Numbered from the stretch's first letter, positions 25,540 through 33,910 are shown. The stretch: 34,370 nt of DNA from Bacteroidales bacterium (GCA_015654535.1 JAATGU010000130.1:1-34370); one strand, 5' to 3'. Numbers and translations: made by a program. The notes: generated from the sequence alone by a model not told the origin.

Positions 25540-27849
25540 CTAATTCCCATTTCTTTCCATGTTTATCTTAAAATACACCAAGGATTCTTTTGAATCAAAT
25601 TCTATTTTTTCTTCTTTTTCATTTATTCTCAATGAGACAGGTTTCTTTTTCGAACGGAATGCCGCACGAATAATAGGCTGCCCCTGTACCTGAATATTCA
25701 ATATACCGTTCTCTTCTTTAGCTATAAAAAATAGTTTAGACAAAGAATCAAAGTAAACATTTCTACTGTTACGCAAGTAACTGCCATATGCCATAAAGAG
25801 TTCCTTGGAATCTTTCGGATTTGTTCCTTCCTGATAAGAAACGGCAAAAAGATAAGCATCTGTTTCCCATCCGTTCATATTCAAACAAGAATTGAGATGC
25901 ATCAACCGTCCGTCAGCTAACTGATTAATATAGAGCTCAGTAATCTTTGAATTCTGCTTCATCCGAATACCAATCCAGTTTTCTCCCTGTATTTTCTCTA
26001 TCACCGGAATATTTTTATCTTCAGGAGAATCTTTCAAAATAATAGCATTTAACGCCTTTACCTGACGAACTTCTTCAGGATACTTCACAGAATAATAGGT
26101 CTCTTTATGATCCAGATCTTTTGCCATCGGTGCTTCAATGGCGGTAAGCTGCATCTTCTCTGGGAAGTCATGAGCGAAGCCTGTCTTTATAAGCGTTTCG
26201 GGGTAAAGGGGACGAATCAGCACAGAAGAATTGCCTTTGGTCACAGATATATCTGCTCCTTGCTTTTTACTTTCTCCGCCCGGATGCCACAACCATTCAA
26301 AAGTACCAACCTTATGAGTCTTTAAATCGTCAATGATAAAAATAACTTTGTCCATCCACAAAAAGTGGCGGAAATTACGGCTGAAATTATTGGCATAAGG
26401 TCCGGTAGCATCACCCAATACATATTTTATATTCCCACCATCCATCAGATGATAAAGAGAACCACGCAAAGGAGAACCAGCGTATTCCTGTTCCTTCATC
26501 TGCCCTTCTCCATTAAATCTCACCACATTATGAGCCTCACTCTGAAAGAAATATTCCGAATAAAGCGGATTCCCATACCAGCAATTGCCCGCATCCTTAA
26601 TTATATCCACACCATGATGAAAAATCACAAAAGAATTAGCATCCGCATGAGAATGATTCCACGTAAAACCGCATTTCACTCCTAGCATGGTAGCATCTTT
26701 TTCCCAGGAATTACGCATTGTGGCCCAACCAAAGTTGGTAAATAACTCTGAGGTTTTATACTTAGGCACACGAGGTGCTTTTGTCATATCAGGTTGATAA
26801 ATAATGCCTAAAGGTGTATTAACAAATAATCCTTCGCGATGCTGGAAAGGCTTCACCTGATTAATATACCACAAAGAGTTTTCATCACCGATACCCATTG
26901 CATAAAGAAGTTTGACCGGCCGTTCGCAAGTAACCTCCAACCCGCTATCACCAAACGGAAGATTATAAAGATTTCCGGTACGCGGATAACAAACATGGAG
27001 AATGTAGTTCAGAATCTGGTGCAACTGCGAAATATCTTCCGGTTTACGGTCAGGATGAGCATTCATCCAGGCTAAACGGAAGAAAAGAGCTTCGGAAATA
27101 CCGAAAGAGGCATAGTTCACACTCTCGTAAGTCCCTCCTTTGTCGTCAAAGGTTTTTTGTTTAAATTGCAATACATCTCCCGCAAAACCGAACCATTGAG
27201 GGAGGGCCTCATACACTTTTTCTGTCCACTTTACCGCTTGTGGTTCTTCATTTTCCACAGCCAAAGAAGCAATGCCAGCCATACAAACGCAAGCCGACCA
27301 CCAGTTGTGCCCCATTGAATTGAGAGAATGAATACGATTGTAACCTGTTAACCAATCACCCAAAGCCGGTTTAACTCCCAATGCGACTAACTGTTCCGCC
27401 ATCTTTTTACGCTCGCTCTTAGATAAATAACCATAGATTGCGTCGAAACCAATAGCCACGGCAAAGCATTTTTCCGCTCCCTTTAATTCGGAATTCCAAG
27501 CCGGACTACGTTCCAGCATTTCTTCATTTGTCCAGGTAGACTGAGACAGCAAACTGTTTATCGCCTCCTTTGTTTTAGAAGCATAACGATTATCTTTGGT
27601 CACTAAATAAGCAAGAGAAAGATATTCAATACGATCTGTTGGACTTTCACGTTTCAATGATTTGTCGGCTTCTTCCAGTATGATTTCCCAATTATTGGAA
27701 ATCACAGTATCTTTTGTGATCCGCTGTTTAAGTCTGTTAACCCGTTCATTGGTAAAAAAAAGATAAGGATGTTGCTTCTTCTGAGCATATCCCTTGCCTC
27801 CTCCAAAAAGTAAAAAAAGGATAAAGCATACATAAATCAGTTTATTCAT
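25540..27849 (-). CDS. heparinase II/III-family polysaccharide lyase
   Basis: This 769-residue secreted protein has a signal peptide (to about residue 22), an (alpha/alpha) toroid (about 50-360) and a heparinase II/III-like beta-sandwich (about 370-600). Candidate catalytic residues are H181 in NSMGHNWW, a tyrosine in GGTYESVNY (Y241 or Y246) and H399/H401 in TWNHSHADANSF. These lyases cleave uronic-acid polysaccharides by beta-elimination to unsaturated products. The GH88 downstream fits this well. I cannot assign the exact PL family or substrate (glucuronan, glycosaminoglycan or another). The start codon overlaps the stop of a small upstream reading frame. Confidence 0.9.
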   Translation of the reverse strand: MNKLIYVCFILFLLFGGGKGYAQKKQHPYLFFTNERVNRLKQRITKDTVISNNWEIILEEADKSLKRESPTDRIEYLSLAYLVTKDNRYASKTKEAINSLLSQSTWTNEEMLERSPAWNSELKGAEKCFAVAIGFDAIYGYLSKSERKKMAEQLVALGVKPALGDWLTGYNRIHSLNSMGHNWWSACVCMAGIASLAVENEEPQAVKWTEKVYEALPQWFGFAGDVLQFKQKTFDDKGGTYESVNYASFGISEALFFRLAWMNAHPDRKPEDISQLHQILNYILHVCYPRTGNLYNLPFGDSGLEVTCERPVKLLYAMGIGDENSLWYINQVKPFQHREGLFVNTPLGIIYQPDMTKAPRVPKYKTSELFTNFGWATMRNSWEKDATMLGVKCGFTWNHSHADANSFVIFHHGVDIIKDAGNCWYGNPLYSEYFFQSEAHNVVRFNGEGQMKEQEYAGSPLRGSLYHLMDGGNIKYVLGDATGPYANNFSRNFRHFLWMDKVIFIIDDLKTHKVGTFEWLWHPGGESKKQGADISVTKGNSSVLIRPLYPETLIKTGFAHDFPEKMQLTAIEAPMAKDLDHKETYYSVKYPEEVRQVKALNAIILKDSPEDKNIPVIEKIQGENWIGIRMKQNSKITELYINQLADGRLMHLNSCLNMNGWETDAYLFAVSYQEGTNPKDSKELFMAYGSYLRNSRNVYFDSLSKLFFIAKEENGILNIQVQGQPIIRAAFRSKKKPVSLRINEKEEKIEFDSKESLVYFKINMERNGN

Positions 27850-27958
27850 TTCTTTTTATTTTAAAAGATACAATACTACAAAACATTTCGTTTTCATCCA
27901 CTTTAATCATTATTTTATCAGTATCCCATGCTTGTCGCTTCAACCAATTGCTAAACAT
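27842..27958 (-). CDS. 38-codon ORF, in-frame continuation of the tiny secreted ORF
   Basis: The ATG at 27956-27958 directly follows the TAG of the upstream small ORF, in the same frame. The 38-residue product begins MFSNWLKRQAWDTDK. Its TAA at 27842-27844 overlaps the lyase start codon by a few bases, an arrangement typical of translational coupling. No family is recognised. It is either a separate leader-like peptide or the second half of one 75-residue secreted protein broken by TAG. Confidence 0.4.
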   Translation of the reverse strand: MFSNWLKRQAWDTDKIMIKVDENEMFCSIVSFKIKRNE

Positions 27959-28072
27959 CTATTTTTCCGTGATCGTTATCCAGAAGTTCCAATTCTCTTT
28001 CTTCCTTTTTTTAGCTTCTGCTACAAATGAAAGGATCATTATCAGTACCAATATCAATTTAAACTTTATCAT
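27959..28072 (-). CDS. tiny secreted peptide ORF, 37 residues, ended by TAG
   Basis: The product starts MIKFKLILVLIMILSFVAEA, a clear signal peptide, followed by a lysine-rich mature part KKRKKENWNFWITITEK. It begins 15 bp after the GH97 stop and fills most of the gap before the lyase gene, so it is probably co-transcribed. TAG at 27959-27961 is followed in frame by another 38 codons. No homologue is recognised. It may be the broken remnant of a small secreted protein. Confidence 0.45.
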   Translation of the reverse strand: MIKFKLILVLIMILSFVAEAKKRKKENWNFWITITEK

Positions 28073-28087
28073 CACTAATCTTTTATT

Positions 28088-30094
28088 TCAAAACTGACTG
28101 TTTTTCTTTAATTGAGGAAGTTTTTTTATCTGCTCAGCAGAGGCCGGAACCAAATGAATGGCTGCTCCTCCACTGGCTTTCATGGAAAGATTAAGGAAGT
28201 TATCTCCATTGACAATATAGTTAGATACCCGAACCCGCGTTTTAGTCTTTATTGCATCATCATCAGTATAAATAGACGCCATATACTTTTTTCCTTTCTC
28301 CAAGAATGAAAGAGGAATAGAAAGTTTACGTGCTGCTGTATTAGTGATAGATCCAACAAACCATTCATCCCCACTGCGGCGGGCAGTAGTAATATATTCA
28401 CCTATTTCTCCATTTAGCACCTTAGTATCGTCCCAAACAGTTCTCACCTGATCAAAAAAAGCGATCTCTGGTTCACCAGTATATGCAGAAGGTTGATCAT
28501 ACCAATAAAGAAATTGCAGTGGACTATAATAAACCACCGACAATGCCAATTGATGTGCATGAGTGTTTTTTATACGATTATTATAATAGCAAATGGTGTA
28601 ATCTCCTGCTCCTGCCAAGAATCGGGTAAAGGGAAGCGTAGTATTATGCACAGCATCCGGCATTTCCTCATTTCCACGGATACCTTCCTGAGTCATCAGG
28701 TTGGGATATGTTCTGCTGAAGCCAGTGGGACGATATTCATCATGAATATCTACCATTAAACCATATTGTGCACATTTCTTCACAGCCTCATGCATCCAGA
28801 TAGTCCAACGATTAGAACCTACCTGTACAAAACCAAACTTAATTCCTTTTAATCCCCACCTTTTATAAAGTGGAAGTAGCGTATCTAACTGCTGCACCAA
28901 AGCCCGTTGGTTTACATAAACAAAAACTCCGATACCTTTTGAAGCAGCATAAGCAGTCAGTTCGGATATGTTCAAGTCCTTCGTTTTGGATACCATTGTT
29001 GCATCTGTACTCATTTTCATTTCGGGGCCATACCATCCCGCGTCAAGATGAATATATTGCAACCCTCTTGAAACAGCAAAGTCCACACACTTCTTTGCAT
29101 CCTCCTGAGTCGCTTTAGCTACCCGGATTATCTTTCCCGGCTTAATCCAGGAAGTATCTTCTATCTTATTCGCTGGATTCAGAGTTAACAGAATAGAATT
29201 ATGCTCAATTAAGTCGCCGGGACGTTCGGCTACCATGATTACACGCCAAGGCGTAGAATAAGGAGGGATAATATCGACTTTATCATAAAGGGAAGCTTGC
29301 AAAGTGTTACTTTTAGTAGTGCTCAAGCGAAATTTCATCCGAGTATAATCCACCATTTCGGCTTCAGCGAGAGCCACCGTTAATCCATTGGATAATTTCA
29401 AGGTTAGCGGACGCTCACATTCATCCTTCCAATTTTTGAGTGGAAGCAAAGAGTAAGGTCCTTGCGCCCAACGTTCATAATAAGCAAACGTGTTTTCAGG
29501 AAAAGAGAACTGAGTTTGCTCTCCTGTTATATGTAAAAAAAGTCCGTTATCAGTCTCCGGAAAAAAATAGCGCAAAGCCATGCCTTCATTATAGATGCGG
29601 ACAATGACATCCATCCTATAACTGCGTCGTTTATCATATCCATCTTGCGAAGCTGTAGTAGTGCCTCCATTTCCAAATTTCTCAAATTTTAATGTAAGCT
29701 GATTATATTTATCAGTGATGATGTTTCGCTCGCCGTAGATAGGTTTCCAACTAGTATCCACAGAAGAACGATCTGCTCCAATCAGTGATAAACTCTCGCA
29801 CCATAAATGGCAAGTATCATTAGGAATGGCCAATGCCGACTCAAACAGTTGGTTTTCTATCAACACTCCAAGTTCAGATTCCTTCATCACCATCTTTCCC
29901 TTGTAAGAAAGAGTATAATACATTTGTTTGATATCAAAAGCAAGCTGTTTCTGATAAAAAGTAAACTTATAAGCACCATCAGGTGACATTAGCTTTTGTT
30001 CTGTCTGCTTTATCATTACTTGCGAAAAAACAGCAAACGGCAGAAGCATAAATAAAAAGACAACAGCACTTTTTTTCAAAACACACATCTTCAT
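28088..30094 (-). CDS. GH97 glycoside hydrolase, inverting type (alpha-glucosidase-like)
   Basis: This 668-residue secreted GH97 protein has a signal peptide (to about residue 24, ending FAVFSQ), an N-terminal beta-sandwich, a barrel beginning near SWIKPGKIIRV and a C-terminal beta domain. At the nucleophile position it has glycine (G421 in GIKFGFVQV). E453 in DIHDEYRPTG and E470 in TQEGIRGNEE match the glutamates that act as general base in inverting members such as SusB. That predicts an inverting, alpha-glucosidase-like mechanism, opposite to the GH97 at 6540-8492. It is the first gene of the GH97, lyase, GH88 operon. The second Met (residue 3) could also be the start. Confidence 0.92.
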   Translation of the reverse strand: MKMCVLKKSAVVFLFMLLPFAVFSQVMIKQTEQKLMSPDGAYKFTFYQKQLAFDIKQMYYTLSYKGKMVMKESELGVLIENQLFESALAIPNDTCHLWCESLSLIGADRSSVDTSWKPIYGERNIITDKYNQLTLKFEKFGNGGTTTASQDGYDKRRSYRMDVIVRIYNEGMALRYFFPETDNGLFLHITGEQTQFSFPENTFAYYERWAQGPYSLLPLKNWKDECERPLTLKLSNGLTVALAEAEMVDYTRMKFRLSTTKSNTLQASLYDKVDIIPPYSTPWRVIMVAERPGDLIEHNSILLTLNPANKIEDTSWIKPGKIIRVAKATQEDAKKCVDFAVSRGLQYIHLDAGWYGPEMKMSTDATMVSKTKDLNISELTAYAASKGIGVFVYVNQRALVQQLDTLLPLYKRWGLKGIKFGFVQVGSNRWTIWMHEAVKKCAQYGLMVDIHDEYRPTGFSRTYPNLMTQEGIRGNEEMPDAVHNTTLPFTRFLAGAGDYTICYYNNRIKNTHAHQLALSVVYYSPLQFLYWYDQPSAYTGEPEIAFFDQVRTVWDDTKVLNGEIGEYITTARRSGDEWFVGSITNTAARKLSIPLSFLEKGKKYMASIYTDDDAIKTKTRVRVSNYIVNGDNFLNLSMKASGGAAIHLVPASAEQIKKLPQLKKNSQF

Positions 30095-30219
30095 TGAGGA
30101 TTATTTTAGACTGTTCATATTTCGTTTTAATACAATACGAATCGACTAAAGAAAATACTCAATGAAAAAAGATGGTTTTATCAATCAATGTTTCGTCTCA
30201 ATGTCATTTTAGAACTGCT

Positions 30220-31146
30220 TTATACCACTCGTTGTGTATTTTGCAATACAAGCATCTCTTTAGGGACACATTTCCGGATTCTATCTTTAAGTACTTTTAA
30301 TATGGAATAACGAATAAAATCTTTTTTGGTCACTAGTGTAATTTCACGTGTGGGGCGAGGAATAGCAAACGGACGAACCAATTCTTTCTGTTGGTCACAA
30401 AGCTGGTACAATGCTAATTCCGGAATAAAGGTGATTCCCTTCCCCCCTTCCACAATTCTCATAAAGGTTTCCATACTACCCAAGTGATAAGCCGCCTGAT
30501 GAAGTTTAACGGTTTCGAGCTGACAAAAGCGCATTAACTGGTCCCTGAAACAATGTCCTTCATCCAAAAGCCAAAGTCTTTCTCCGCTAATGTCTGTGGA
30601 GCGAATCATTTCATTCTTAAAGATTGGTTCCTTGCGGGACACATACCCTAAAAATTGCTCATAATAAAGAGTCTCTGCCTGCAAGGACTTATCATCAACC
30701 GCCGTTGCAATAATGGCTGCATCCACTTTTCCCGCTGCAAGGGAGTTCAAAACATCCTGCGTCTTCATTTCCGTCATCTGAATATCTATCTCTGGATAAT
30801 CTTCCATAAATTTAGGAAAAAAGCGAGGAAGCAAGTAAGGAGCAATCGTCGGCAATACAGCCATACGGAAGACTCCACTCAAAGATTGTCCCTCTTCCTG
30901 AACAAGTTCTTTTATTTTTGTACTTTGAGTGAGCACAGCACGAGCCTGATCTATGATTTTTCGGCCAACAGCTGTGGGTTGTACCGGCTGCAAGCTTCTA
31001 TCAAAAATCTTCACTTCCAATTCTTCTTCCAGTTTCTGGATCATCGCACTCAGGGTAGGCTGAGTTACTAAACAATGTTCCGCCGCTTTTCCAAAATGAC
31101 GAAACCGATCTACGGCAAGAATATATTCCAACTGTTGTATAGTCAT
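30220..31146 (-). CDS. oxyR: LysR-family peroxide sensor OxyR
   Basis: This 308-residue regulator has an N-terminal LysR winged helix (about 1-60, with GKAAEHCLVTQPTLSAMIQKLE) and a periplasmic-binding-like sensor domain. C199 and C208 in DEGHCFRDQLMRFC match the redox-active pair of Escherichia coli OxyR in both spacing and number. Oxidation by hydrogen peroxide forms a disulfide and switches on defence genes. The gene is divergent from dps, a known type of OxyR target. Its -7 element TATCTTTG lies at 31184-31191. Confidence 0.96.
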   Translation of the reverse strand: MTIQQLEYILAVDRFRHFGKAAEHCLVTQPTLSAMIQKLEEELEVKIFDRSLQPVQPTAVGRKIIDQARAVLTQSTKIKELVQEEGQSLSGVFRMAVLPTIAPYLLPRFFPKFMEDYPEIDIQMTEMKTQDVLNSLAAGKVDAAIIATAVDDKSLQAETLYYEQFLGYVSRKEPIFKNEMIRSTDISGERLWLLDEGHCFRDQLMRFCQLETVKLHQAAYHLGSMETFMRIVEGGKGITFIPELALYQLCDQQKELVRPFAIPRPTREITLVTKKDFIRYSILKVLKDRIRKCVPKEMLVLQNTQRVV

Positions 31147-31183
31147 CTGATCATTTGATTATAAGTTATAGATTTTATCCATG

Positions 31184-31191
31184 CAAAGATA
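31184..31191 (-). promoter_or_regulatory. -7 promoter element of oxyR
   Basis: The minus strand reads TATCTTTG, matching TAnnTTTG. The predicted transcript start is near 31177, giving a leader of about 30 nt. Confidence 0.6.
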
Positions 31192-31202
31192 GAAATTATC
31201 AG

Positions 31203-31234
31203 TTTGACACGTGTCACTTTTCTATTTATCTTTG
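31203..31234 (+). promoter_or_regulatory. promoter of dps
   Basis: TTTG (31203-31206) is followed after 20 bp by TATCTTTG (31227-31234), matching both halves of the Bacteroidetes consensus. The transcript would start near 31241. The palindrome at 31205-31216 overlaps the -33 half. Confidence 0.7.
31205..31216. promoter_or_regulatory. TGACACGTGTCA palindrome between oxyR and dps
   Basis: A perfect 12-bp palindrome lies almost midway between the two divergent -7 elements, over the -33 region of dps. It is a natural candidate for one operator that controls both genes, with OxyR the first protein to test. Its symmetry is tighter than the loose T-N11-A motif of LysR regulators, so another factor is possible. 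Confidence 0.5.
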
Positions 31235-31281
31235 CATCAAAGAAAAACAAAAAGTATCAATCATTTTAAAATAATACAATT

Positions 31282-31758
31282 ATGAGAACTTTAGATTTTA
31301 TCAAATTAGATGCATCGGGTGTAAAGAATGTAGTAACATCCATGCAACAACTATTAGCCGATTTCCAAGTATACTACACCAATCTCAGAGGTTTCCACTG
31401 GAACATCAAAGGTCATGGCTTTTTCGTTCTTCACAGTAAGTTCGAAGAGTTATATAACGATGCGGCAGAGAAAGTAGACGAAATTGCAGAGCGTATTCTA
31501 ACTTTGGGTGGCGTTCCTGCAAACAAGTTCAGTGATTATCTGAAAATAGCAGTGCTGAAAGAGGTTGATAATGTATCCAGCGGAGATGAAGCCTTGAAAA
31601 ATATTCTGGAAACTTATAGTTACCTTATCGGAGAAGAGCGCAAATTACTGACCATTGCTTCTCAAGCAGGAGATGAAGGCACAGTGGCTATGATGAGTGA
31701 TTATTTAAGAGAACAAGAAAAAATGGTTTGGATGCTTACTGCATACGAATCGAAATAA
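31282..31758 (+). CDS. dps: Dps-family ferritin-like DNA-protection protein
   Basis: This 158-residue protein assembles into a 12-subunit shell that oxidises Fe(II) with peroxide and stores iron, protecting DNA. The ferroxidase ligands H39 (RGFHWNIKG), H51, E55, D66 and E70 (VDEIAERI) align in spacing with H51, H63, D67, D78 and E82 of Escherichia coli Dps, with Glu in place of Asp at the third. It has its own promoter with a palindrome in the shared region with oxyR, and a terminator after the stop. Confidence 0.96.
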   Translation: MRTLDFIKLDASGVKNVVTSMQQLLADFQVYYTNLRGFHWNIKGHGFFVLHSKFEELYNDAAEKVDEIAERILTLGGVPANKFSDYLKIAVLKEVDNVSSGDEALKNILETYSYLIGEERKLLTIASQAGDEGTVAMMSDYLREQEKMVWMLTAYESK

Positions 31759-31779
31759 ATTAAAACTTCATATATACCC

Positions 31780-31824
31780 AAGCAGCCGGGAATATCTGTA
31801 ATAGATATCTTCGGCTGCTTTTAT
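31780..31824 (+). terminator. terminator of dps
   Basis: Arms AAGCAGCCG (31780-31788) and CGGCTGCTT (31812-31820) enclose a second inner stem (ATATCT with AGATAT), followed by TTTT. Confidence 0.82.
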
Positions 31825-31991
31825 GATGATCTAGTTGAATAGCTTTAATATTCGATTAGCAGAATGATCGGATTTCATGTCCTAAGAGATAAGCAGCTCC
31901 TTGCTTAACATTCTTTATTCCATGCTAATCCTTAAAAAAAAGTTCACCCACTTTTGCCATTAGAAAAATTAATTTGATATTTTCGCAGACT
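31825..31991. other. gene-free spacer between dps and the GH28-like gene
   Basis: No coding frame was found. A weak hairpin can form from TAAGCA (31890-31895) and TGCTTA (31902-31907), possibly ending the minus-strand GH28-like transcript whose stop is at 31992. Otherwise nothing is seen. Confidence 0.4.
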
Positions 31992-33392
31992 TTATTTAAA
32001 TTTTACATGTTGAACGGCATCACCAATTTTGATAAATTCTTTGTCAGATGAAGTCAGGCGCTTTCCATTGATAACAATATTTTCGAAAGTAACAGTATCC
32101 ACTTTACCATTTTTGCTCAAACCCTTTATTAAAGATGTATTTTCACCAAGGCCATCATAGGATACATTTTTAAACAAAATATTTTCAATATTTCTTCCGG
32201 CACCTGTGTTGTATTTTGGATTAAATACTACCTCAAGATGAAAGAGTTGTCCTTCCTGAATACTTTCCACTCGTATATCTTCATAAGTAACATTGCGAAT
32301 CAGATTTTTATCTCCAGCACAAATAGCCATGCATCCCTGATAATCAGGATCATCTTCATCCTGTTCCAGAATATCTATGTTTTTGAAATGAATATCTTCT
32401 ATTATATCCCCTTCTCCACTCGTATCTCCGTGCAAACCAATATTTGTGGGATGTGCCACATCAGCCCAAAGCACTGAGTTCTGAACAGTGACATTACGTA
32501 CTCCCCCGTAAAAGTTCCAACGGTGCCCATATATGGCTATGCAATCATCAGAGTTGCGCATAAAGACATTGTCTATAAGCACATCCGAACAAGACATTAA
32601 ATCGAGCCCGTCACTCCATCCCTTGCAACTGAAAGACTTAAGATTACGAATTGTAACTCCGGAACTTTCTCCTCCATAAACCGTATAATGATCGGGATTC
32701 ACCACCGTAATCCCATCAATCAATACATTCTTTGAATGAGTAACCTCAATACCCCGTTGTGCCTGATCAATCATTCCCCGTCCGATGATACGCACATTTT
32801 CAACCCTATCACATACGAGTTTACCTTTTACAATGGCACCAGGTGCCAGATAAACAGTTGTATTAGAAGGAATATTGTATTGTATACCCGACGAATCCGA
32901 TGGAGTATGAACTCCGGGAGCAAAGTAAATTACATTAGGATCATCTTTTTTAGGGACATCCTTTTCAATTACATTAGAAAATAAGTGCAGATTATGTAAT
33001 CTGTCTCCATTAAATTCTATGGAAAGATTCTGAGGCTTGTTCAACGTAAAAGTAACGGTATTTCCTTTTACAGTCGGTTCTATTTTATTATTTAAAGGAC
33101 GTATTTGCACATTTTGTAACATCCCGTTATTTTTTTTTACAAAGACTTCGACCTGACCGGAAAAGTCAAACTGTACCATAGAAGCATTTTGAGGATTATC
33201 TAAATCCACTTTTACATTATACTCAAACAGATCCTGCCATTCACCACCCGGCGAACGTACTTTTACTGTATAATCGTCGTTATGACGACTGTACAGTAAT
33301 GCTTTTGGAACAGGATAAATTTGCACTTGCTGGGCAGGCACTTGAATACAGAATACCGTAAAAAGCAATGCTAAGCTGAAATGTTTTTTCAT
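31992..33392 (-). CDS. right-handed beta-helix glycoside hydrolase, GH28-like
   Basis: This 466-residue secreted protein has a signal peptide (to about residue 21) and an N-terminal beta domain (about 22-145). A parallel beta-helix follows from about 150, with repeats such as VENVRIIGRGMID and SKNVLIDGITVVNP. The active-site pattern resembles GH28: GWSDGLDL (D261, D264) where polygalacturonases have NTDG, NSDDCIAI (D282, D283), and NIGLHG (H321). The departures from the usual motifs suggest a substrate other than plain polygalacturonate. GH49-like enzymes are an alternative. It appears to be a single-gene unit near the uronate-processing operon. Confidence 0.82.
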   Translation of the reverse strand: MKKHFSLALLFTVFCIQVPAQQVQIYPVPKALLYSRHNDDYTVKVRSPGGEWQDLFEYNVKVDLDNPQNASMVQFDFSGQVEVFVKKNNGMLQNVQIRPLNNKIEPTVKGNTVTFTLNKPQNLSIEFNGDRLHNLHLFSNVIEKDVPKKDDPNVIYFAPGVHTPSDSSGIQYNIPSNTTVYLAPGAIVKGKLVCDRVENVRIIGRGMIDQAQRGIEVTHSKNVLIDGITVVNPDHYTVYGGESSGVTIRNLKSFSCKGWSDGLDLMSCSDVLIDNVFMRNSDDCIAIYGHRWNFYGGVRNVTVQNSVLWADVAHPTNIGLHGDTSGEGDIIEDIHFKNIDILEQDEDDPDYQGCMAICAGDKNLIRNVTYEDIRVESIQEGQLFHLEVVFNPKYNTGAGRNIENILFKNVSYDGLGENTSLIKGLSKNGKVDTVTFENIVINGKRLTSSDKEFIKIGDAVQHVKFK

Positions 33393-33511
33393 ATCAAATT
33401 TTTAATTCTATCTATTATTATATTTAAATCTTAATTATTATACTTCATATATGATACGAATAATTAAAGGAAAACACTTACTTAGTCGACCCTTAAAAAG
33501 TCACAAAGCAT

Positions 33512-33551
33512 AATAAAGAGAACTGAATACAGTTGTTTTGTTCTCTTTATT
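33512..33551. terminator. hairpin terminator after the 66-codon ORF
   Basis: AATAAAGAGAAC (33512-33523) pairs with GTTCTCTTTATT (33540-33551) around a 16-nt loop, with T-rich sequence after the right arm. It follows directly after the stop of the minus-strand small ORF at 33553. Confidence 0.7.
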
Positions 33552-33552
33552 T

Positions 33553-33753
33553 TTAATATCCGAGATTATCCATTTCATTATTTAAAGGTACAAAAGAAGG
33601 ACTTTTCTGATCCATCTTCTGATATTGAAGGCCATTGCAGCCAATAATGCATTCTATATCCCCAACAAAGCCTTTCATATAATTTCTTTCCATCCGGTAA
33701 TCTTTTTCAGCATGACTGAAGATTGATGCTTCCTTTGCCTGTATTTCCGTCAT
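33553..33753 (-). CDS. small hypothetical ORF, 66 residues
   Basis: I do not recognise this reading frame. It encodes MTEIQAKEASIFSHAEKD, then MERNYMKGFVGDIECIIGCN, and ends DNLGY. A hairpin terminator lies immediately downstream, which supports transcription. The frame stays open upstream to a stop at 33883-33885, but the only ATG is at 33753. It may be the remnant of a longer gene or a chance ORF. There is no signal peptide or clear domain. Confidence 0.35.
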   Translation of the reverse strand: MTEIQAKEASIFSHAEKDYRMERNYMKGFVGDIECIIGCNGLQYQKMDQKSPSFVPLNNEMDNLGY

Positions 33754-33864
33754 GCGTAATGGATTGTTCCCAATAACAAATAGAGTTCTTGTTTTGGATT
33801 TAACTATTCTTTTAAAGCGGGCTGAAAGAAATTCATCTGACCTTTTAGGGGATTTTTGTGTAAC

Positions 33865-33910
33865 ATATCTGCAAGATTTATGCTATAAAAATACTAAATC
33901 TTGCAGATAT
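33865..33910. repeat. perfect 16-bp inverted repeat with 14-nt loop
   Basis: ATATCTGCAAGATTTA (33865-33880) and its exact complement (33895-33910) flank TGCTATAAAAATAC. There is no U-tract directly after either arm, so its role as a terminator is unclear. Confidence 0.75.

Noticed and set aside
4602..28072. Genetic recoding of TAA/TAG as glutamine to explain three in-frame stops
   Set aside because: Many intact genes in the window end naturally at TAA and fit their family lengths, so TAA is a working stop. Point mutations, sequencing error or local readthrough are simpler.
30655..31071. 138-codon plus-strand ORF
   Set aside because: It lies wholly opposite oxyR, which has full-length family motifs, and the product shows no domain.
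33865..33910. Invertible promoter bounded by inverted repeats
   Set aside because: The segment between the arms is only 14 bp and holds no promoter, so an inversion would have no effect.
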